A stretch of DNA of 9,994 bases from Taibaiella sp. (GTDB lineage Bacteria; Bacteroidota; Bacteroidia; Chitinophagales; Chitinophagaceae): the NCBI GenBank assembly GCA_019454705.1, contig JACFNS010000060.1, positions 1 to 9,994 on the forward strand, written 5' to 3'. The position numbers were made by a program, and so were the translations under genes. This document shows, piece after piece, positions 6,648-9,994 of the stretch. Numbering within the stretch: the first letter of the stretch is position 1; each line of letters starts with the position of its first letter. Below the pieces are notes generated by a model, which did no database searches, had not been told where the DNA came from, and was given only the letters and a program-made list of their open reading frames with translations.

Positions 6648-8521
6648 TAATCCAAAGTAATTTCGGTGATGGTATTGCTCTTGATGATAAACTCCTTCAT
6701 CTTGGGCTTGGGATTTGGCACCAGTGGGTCTGTAAGATAGAATAACTTATACCTCCCCGGCTGTATCAGGAATTCAAATTCACTGGCGTTACCTTTTACA
6801 TCTAATGGTTGAAAACGCTCATACCTATCTCCGTGTAAATAATGAAATTCCGATTTGAAGCCTTTAGGATTGTAAACTTTTAACTGGCCGGGTTCATCTA
6901 ATCCTACATATACTGTGACACCAAAATCAAGGTCTACATTCCTTACCGTTCTCGGGTTCGTATTGATTTCTATATGGTAGTTCTCCGGTTCATAGGGCAA
7001 TATTTCGGTAGTAAGTTGCTTCACTATATTATTCCTTTTCAAAGCCATACTTACTCGTGCGGCAAATTCTTTAACAGGCCTCCCCGGGTTGGTAGGATAT
7101 GTAAATGCCAGTGCTCCGTCTGATACAATGAGGTCAAGTTCGTTCTTATTGTTAGCTCGTACTTCTATCGCCTGCCATACCATGCCATCTTTGCCTGTTA
7201 TGGTGAGGTTATATGTACCCGGCGGAACATTTTTTTGTGGCCTTGGCTTGCCATACACATCTACATCACGGTGAAATTTGTATACCACCTCATTTGTCCG
7301 CATATCCCGCAATACTACTTCAGGAGCTGTCTGGTAATATTTACCCTTACCATCGGTAAAGTTGATGATGAGGGATGTTTCACCTGTTTCCTCACGGGGT
7401 TTAATCTTAAACTCCGTCGTTTTGGGCGATGGAATCGGGGCCCTGGCTACGGGTGTTGCAGCAGCAGGCGCCGGCGCCATAGGCTTGTACACTGGCTCTT
7501 TGGGACGCTCGGGTTCAGGCTCAGGTATATTTATTACCAGTGCAGGAACTTTTACAGGGTATGGGTTGCGCGAAGAATACATTACAGGCAGCGTCCTTTT
7601 GTGCGTAGTGGTTAAAAGAACCGGTTCCTGCCGGGATTTAGGTTGCACATCAGCTACTACTATCTTCGATGGTTTTGCCGGAGGTGGAGGCGGTGGTGCG
7701 GGTTGAACGGGCTCCGGCTGTTTCACTACTTCTTTCTTTGGTTCAGGCGCAGGTTCTGGATCGGGCAACTTCACTTTAAATTCAGGAGTGGTCACTTTCA
7801 GCACGCTGGGTGCCTGCCTGGCAGTTTCTATGGCTTTTGTTACAGTTATGGGTTGTATAAAGGTATGCCTGTACGATTCTACTATTTTCCCTACAACAGG
7901 TTCTATCTGGTCAGGCCCGGCCACCAGCAGGTATTCGCCCATACACTCGTATTGCTTGCGTAGCGGTGCATAATCTACAAGGCTCAGAATATACGGCTTG
8001 AAATTTATCTTCTTTCGCAGCAGCTCTTCTACCACTTTACATATATCACCTTCGCAACTTTCACCACCATCGGTTATAAGTATCAGGCTGTATTTATTGT
8101 CGCTCAGATTCAGCATATCCTGTTCGGCGGCCTTCTGTATCGAATAAGCGATGGGTGATATACCTAAAGGATGCAATGCCGCCAGCCTCAATTGCATCTG
8201 CGTATAGTTGTCCCGGCTGAACATTACTTCCAGCTTGCTGTCAAAGCAGTTGTTGGCAGATGTAGGATATTGGTGGCCATATACACGCAGGGCAAATTCA
8301 ACCTCCGGGTTAACAGCATATACGCTATCCATTAAACGGTCGACTATTTTCGCCGCTGCCTCAAAGCGTATATTGTCCTTCGTCCATTCGTGCAGCATGC
8401 TCGACGAGCCGTCCAGCAATATCAGTATGCGGGGATTCTTCTCTTTCTCTTCTTTCTGGGCGAATAATATACCCGGTACAAAAAGCAGGACTATATATAA
8501 AACAACTATGTAGATGCGCAT
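6647..8521 (-). CDS. Secreted vWA-domain protein with proline-rich linker
   Basis: A 624-residue exported protein. A signal peptide spans residues 1 to about 22 (hydrophobic core IVVLYIVLLFVPGILFA, likely cut after FAQ). No lipobox cysteine and no later membrane segment is seen, so it should be periplasmic or beyond. The vWA domain (about 30-220) carries the metal-ion-dependent adhesion site: DGSSS at 37-41 (D37, S39, S41), S122 in GISPIAYSI where many families have Thr, and D151 in LITDGGESC. Residues about 250-365 are a proline-, alanine- and glutamate-rich linker, including seven consecutive prolines at 275-281. Two beta-rich segments follow (about 380-465 and 520-624), with turns PPGTYNLTITG (433-443) and QPGRYKLFYL (587-596) reminiscent of PEGA or transthyretin-like folds. 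vWA domains bind partner proteins through a divalent metal; the ligand here is unknown. First gene of a three-gene coupled operon. Confidence 0.85.
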   Translation of the reverse strand: MRIYIVVLYIVLLFVPGILFAQKEEKEKNPRILILLDGSSSMLHEWTKDNIRFEAAAKIVDRLMDSVYAVNPEVEFALRVYGHQYPTSANNCFDSKLEVMFSRDNYTQMQLRLAALHPLGISPIAYSIQKAAEQDMLNLSDNKYSLILITDGGESCEGDICKVVEELLRKKINFKPYILSLVDYAPLRKQYECMGEYLLVAGPDQIEPVVGKIVESYRHTFIQPITVTKAIETARQAPSVLKVTTPEFKVKLPDPEPAPEPKKEVVKQPEPVQPAPPPPPPAKPSKIVVADVQPKSRQEPVLLTTTHKRTLPVMYSSRNPYPVKVPALVINIPEPEPERPKEPVYKPMAPAPAAATPVARAPIPSPKTTEFKIKPREETGETSLIINFTDGKGKYYQTAPEVVLRDMRTNEVVYKFHRDVDVYGKPRPQKNVPPGTYNLTITGKDGMVWQAIEVRANNKNELDLIVSDGALAFTYPTNPGRPVKEFAARVSMALKRNNIVKQLTTEILPYEPENYHIEINTNPRTVRNVDLDFGVTVYVGLDEPGQLKVYNPKGFKSEFHYLHGDRYERFQPLDVKGNASEFEFLIQPGRYKLFYLTDPLVPNPKPKMKEFIIKSNTITEITLD

Positions 8522-8541
8522 TCTTCAGTACTCAATAGGTA

Positions 8542-8549
8542 CAAACCTA
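8542..8549 (-). promoter_or_regulatory. Promoter -7 element for the vWA operon
   Basis: Read on the minus strand this is TAGGTTTG, an exact match to the Bacteroidota sigma-70 -7 consensus TAnnTTTG. It ends 20 bases before the vWA ATG, leaving a short leader with no Shine-Dalgarno. A TTG -33 element is not present at the usual spacing, so the promoter may be weak or activator-dependent. Just upstream lies a small inverted repeat, CCCC-GTTAA-GGGG (8574-8586), which could be an operator or nothing. Confidence 0.5.
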
Positions 8550-8605
8550 CATTAAAAGACTGACTATATTATACCCCGTTAAGGGGCATATGGATATATT
8601 TAACT

Positions 8606-8637
8606 TATTGCACTGTTGAGAAATGAAGAGTGCAATA
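8606..8637 (-). repeat. Alternative hairpin overlapping the terminator
   Basis: TATTGCACT (8606-8614) and AGTGCAATA (8629-8637) are perfect 9-bp reverse complements separated by 14 bases. One arm is shared with the 13-bp hairpin at 8622-8651, so the two stems cannot both form completely in the same RNA. This is a seen-in-sequence repeat; a regulatory role is only inference. Confidence 0.45.
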
Positions 8638-8651
8638 CTGCACTCTTCATT
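8622..8651 (-). terminator. Perfect hairpin, probable terminator of the lipoprotein gene
   Basis: The arms AATGAAGAGTGCA (8622-8634) and TGCACTCTTCATT (8639-8651) pair perfectly over 13 bp around a 4-base loop. It begins seven bases past the stop of the minus-strand lipoprotein gene, the normal place for a terminator, and separates it from the vWA promoter. There is no long U run after the stem on the minus strand, so it could instead be an mRNA 3'-end stabiliser. Confidence 0.7.
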
Positions 8652-8658
8652 ATGTAGT

Positions 8659-8916
8659 TTACGATTTGGAAATTTCGCAACTGGCCGTGCCATAGCCCAT
8701 CAGTTCATTCTCCAGTTCAGTTTCTGCCTGGTCGCAGGCTGCCTTCGCATTTTTCCTGGTTTGTTTGCCCAGGCTTTCTGTTGTAGAAGTGCTGAAATTC
8801 CCAAACATGGGTACGCTCATATTGACATCACATGTACAGTTGTACTCCTTCTTGCAGGATACAAAGAACGTGCTGAATAAAATTGCCAGCACGAGGGTGG
8901 TTGTGGTTTTTTTCAT
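8659..8916 (-). CDS. Small cysteine-containing lipoprotein, function unknown
   Basis: 85 residues. The N-terminus MKKTTTTLVLAILFSTFFVSCKK is a lipoprotein signal with lipobox FVSC, so C21 would be lipidated and the mature 65-residue protein membrane-anchored in the envelope. After the lipobox comes KKEYNCTCDVN (C27, C29), then a charged, probably helical stretch KQTRKNAKAACDQAETELENEL (51-72, C61) and a final C80. The four mature cysteines could form two disulfides. Short Bacteroidota lipoproteins with a CTC motif, an Ala-x-x-Cys helix and a near-terminal Cys are familiar as an uncharacterised group, and this looks like one. The open frame extends upstream to 9315, but the signal peptide fixes the start at 8916, and the extension would run antisense through the divergent membrane-protein gene. 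It appears monocistronic, with a hairpin after its stop. Confidence 0.8.
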   Translation of the reverse strand: MKKTTTTLVLAILFSTFFVSCKKEYNCTCDVNMSVPMFGNFSTSTTESLGKQTRKNAKAACDQAETELENELMGYGTASCEISKS

Positions 8917-9019
8917 AAGGATATGTTTTGTTAGTAAACAGTAATAATAACATTTTTTATACCAAAAAATATACTTCCGGACATCACTATCAAAAAATTT
9001 CCCGTAACTTAATAACATC
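8917..9019. other. Divergent AT-rich intergenic region
   Basis: These 103 bases separate the minus-strand lipoprotein gene from the plus-strand membrane-protein gene and must hold the 5' signals of both. It is strongly AT-rich, with TTTTTT-ATACC-AAAAAA as a small inverted repeat at 8953-8969. A weak plus-strand -7-like match, TAACTTAA (9005-9012), lies eight bases before the ATG at 9020. No Shine-Dalgarno sequence is seen for either gene. Confidence 0.5.
8936..8965 (-). promoter_or_regulatory. Weak promoter candidate for the lipoprotein gene
   Basis: On the minus strand a TTG (8965-8963) is followed after 19 bases by TACTGTTT (8943-8936), a partial match to the Bacteroidota TTG/TAnnTTTG promoter at an acceptable spacing. 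Two of the six fixed -7 positions are wrong. Its location, 20 bases ahead of the lipoprotein ATG, is what supports it. Confidence 0.3.
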
Positions 9020-9994
9020 ATGCGGAAGCGGGCAAATAACATATTCAGAAGTGTATTTCGTTTTTTGCCGGTGCAGTTGTTCCTGCTCCATTTCCGCAAG
9101 TACCAGCTTTTTCTCCTTTTCTGGATAATACTCGTATTAGTCATCACCGGCGATTTTGCAGCCATTTTCGGGGCAGCTACTTTGTTCCTTGCCCCTGAGT
9201 ACCTGGGGCAAACCAACTTTCGCAGTATGTTCCTGTTGGGCGGAGCAATGGCGGTTTTTGTTATGGCGTGGCATATCACCACCTTTATTATCAACCATAG
9301 CCGAATACCGTTCATTGGTGCGGTGCGTTATGCTTTTATCAAGTACTGCCTCAACAACTCCCTGCTGCCGCTGTTGTTCCTTATTTTTTATACCATCAGC
9401 AGCATCCGTTTCCAGTTGTTTCACGAGCATGCAGGTATATTGCAGGTGCTGCGCATACAGGCGGGCTTCTACCTGGGTTTCACACTCATAGTCATCATTT
9501 CCTTCGCGTATTTTTTCCGTGTCGGGCGCGATTTGCTCAAGACTGTCATCAGCCGTATAGCCAACCCCGCCCTGATACGCAACATCATTCCTTACGACAG
9601 CCTGGATATAGAAATGGATCTGCTGAAAGCTGATACCTTCCTCACCGGACGGCTGAAAATCAAGAAGTTCTCCGACGTGGAGAGTTACCACCCGCGCCTG
9701 CTCAATACCGTTATGCGCAGACATAGTCGCAATGCCACTACCGCTACCTTATTTGCCATACTGATACTGTTTTTGCTGGGCCTGTTCAGCGAGCAGCCCA
9801 CGCTCAGGGTGCCTGCCGCGGCCAGTTTCCTACTGCTGTTTTCGGTTATTATGGGCATGGTGGGTTCGGTCAAATACTTCCTGCGTAGCTGGGAGATACT
9901 GGGCTGGGCTGTAATCATTTCCATCATCGCATTCCTGGTGAAGGAGCGTGTGGTAGACCTGCGCAGCATAGCTTATGGCATGGACTATAAAGCC
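9020..9994 (+). CDS. Polytopic membrane protein, 3' end outside window; possibly membrane-anchored patatin-like phospholipase
   Basis: The frame opens at ATG 9020, 13 bases after an in-frame TAA (9005-9007), and stays open for 325 codons to the window edge. About seven hydrophobic segments are visible (near 28-48, 69-91, 114-128, 148-167, 241-256, 265-285, 292-306). A basic, charged loop at about 168-238 (FRVGRDLLKTVISRIANP, then GRLKIKKFSDVESYHPRLLNTVMRRHSR) is probably cytoplasmic. The stretch FRFLPVQLFLLHFRKYQLFLLFW, followed by FGAATLFLAPEYLGQTNF, reminds me of the N-terminal membrane region of large Bacteroidota proteins that carry a patatin-like phospholipase domain further on. No catalytic GXSXG motif is in the visible part, so that function is unproven. 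An antisense open frame at 9137-9724 is a shadow: its product is polar, low-complexity and unfamiliar. Confidence 0.8.
   Translation, partial: MRKRANNIFRSVFRFLPVQLFLLHFRKYQLFLLFWIILVLVITGDFAAIFGAATLFLAPEYLGQTNFRSMFLLGGAMAVFVMAWHITTFIINHSRIPFIGAVRYAFIKYCLNNSLLPLLFLIFYTISSIRFQLFHEHAGILQVLRIQAGFYLGFTLIVIISFAYFFRVGRDLLKTVISRIANPALIRNIIPYDSLDIEMDLLKADTFLTGRLKIKKFSDVESYHPRLLNTVMRRHSRNATTATLFAILILFLLGLFSEQPTLRVPAAASFLLLFSVIMGMVGSVKYFLRSWEILGWAVIISIIAFLVKERVVDLRSIAYGMDYKA

Noticed and set aside
7362..7706. Plus-strand open frame with Gly/Ala-rich product inside the vWA gene
   Set aside because: The glycine runs are simply the complement of the proline-rich linker codons.
8574..8586. CCCC-GTTAA-GGGG inverted repeat as an operator for the vWA operon
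   Set aside because: A 4-bp GC stem is too short to be convincing and its flanks pair only with a mismatch; noted under the promoter but not called as a separate site.
8917..9315. Upstream in-frame extension of the lipoprotein gene, giving a 218-residue protein
   Set aside because: The lipoprotein signal peptide begins at 8916; the extension is rich in basic residues, unlike any known domain, and lies antisense to the divergent membrane-protein gene.
9137..9724. Long antisense open frame opposite the membrane-protein gene
   Set aside because: Its product is Gln/Glu-rich with no domain, while the plus strand shows clear hydrophobic segments and a continuous frame. It is a codon-bias shadow.
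1..9994. CRISPR array, insertion sequence, tRNA/rRNA or anti-phage defence genes
   Set aside because: No regularly spaced repeats, transposase motifs, structural RNA signatures or defence-type domains were found on either strand.

Overview
The window looks like chromosomal core sequence from a Bacteroidota organism, most plausibly from the Chitinophagaceae/Sphingobacteriales side. Three things point there: genes lack Shine-Dalgarno sequences; an exact match to the Bacteroidota promoter -7 motif TAnnTTTG precedes the vWA gene; and the protein types are characteristic (LpxH-type C-terminus, AmgK/RapZ fusion, short CTC-type lipoprotein, proline-rich vWA protein). Base composition and protein style are even throughout. 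I see no insertion sequence, phage gene, CRISPR array, tRNA or rRNA.

Layout. Positions 1-2107 (+) hold a tightly overlapping gene string: the end of a probable UDP-2,3-diacylglucosamine diphosphatase, a SixA-type histidine phosphatase, and a fusion of an AmgK-like sugar kinase with a RapZ C-terminal domain. A strong hairpin (2136-2161) closes this unit. Positions 2207-5056 (+) encode a complete DNA polymerase I with all three catalytic domains apparently intact. Its stop codon overlaps that of a convergent minus-strand operon (8521 to 5053). That operon reads, in transcription order, as a secreted vWA protein, a small GNAT acetyltransferase and a FemAB/BioF2-like acyltransferase, each start overlapping the previous stop. 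Upstream of it, also on the minus strand, is an 85-residue lipoprotein gene followed by hairpins. A short AT-rich divergent region (8917-9019) then separates it from a plus-strand polytopic membrane protein that runs off the window, perhaps the N-terminal part of a membrane-anchored patatin-like phospholipase.

How the genes may work together. The first unit has an amino-sugar and envelope theme. LpxH acts on the UDP-diacylglucosamine lipid A precursor, AmgK-type kinases phosphorylate amino sugars for cell-wall recycling, and RapZ C-terminal domains bind glucosamine-6-phosphate. The fusion is the most interesting item here: it could be a recycling kinase with its own amino-sugar sensor. The minus-strand operon pairs an exported protein with two cytoplasmic acyltransferase-fold proteins; their common purpose cannot be read from the sequence. 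Most of the window is ordinary housekeeping DNA. The notable points are domain architecture and small-scale regulatory structure, not a clear new defence or mobile system.
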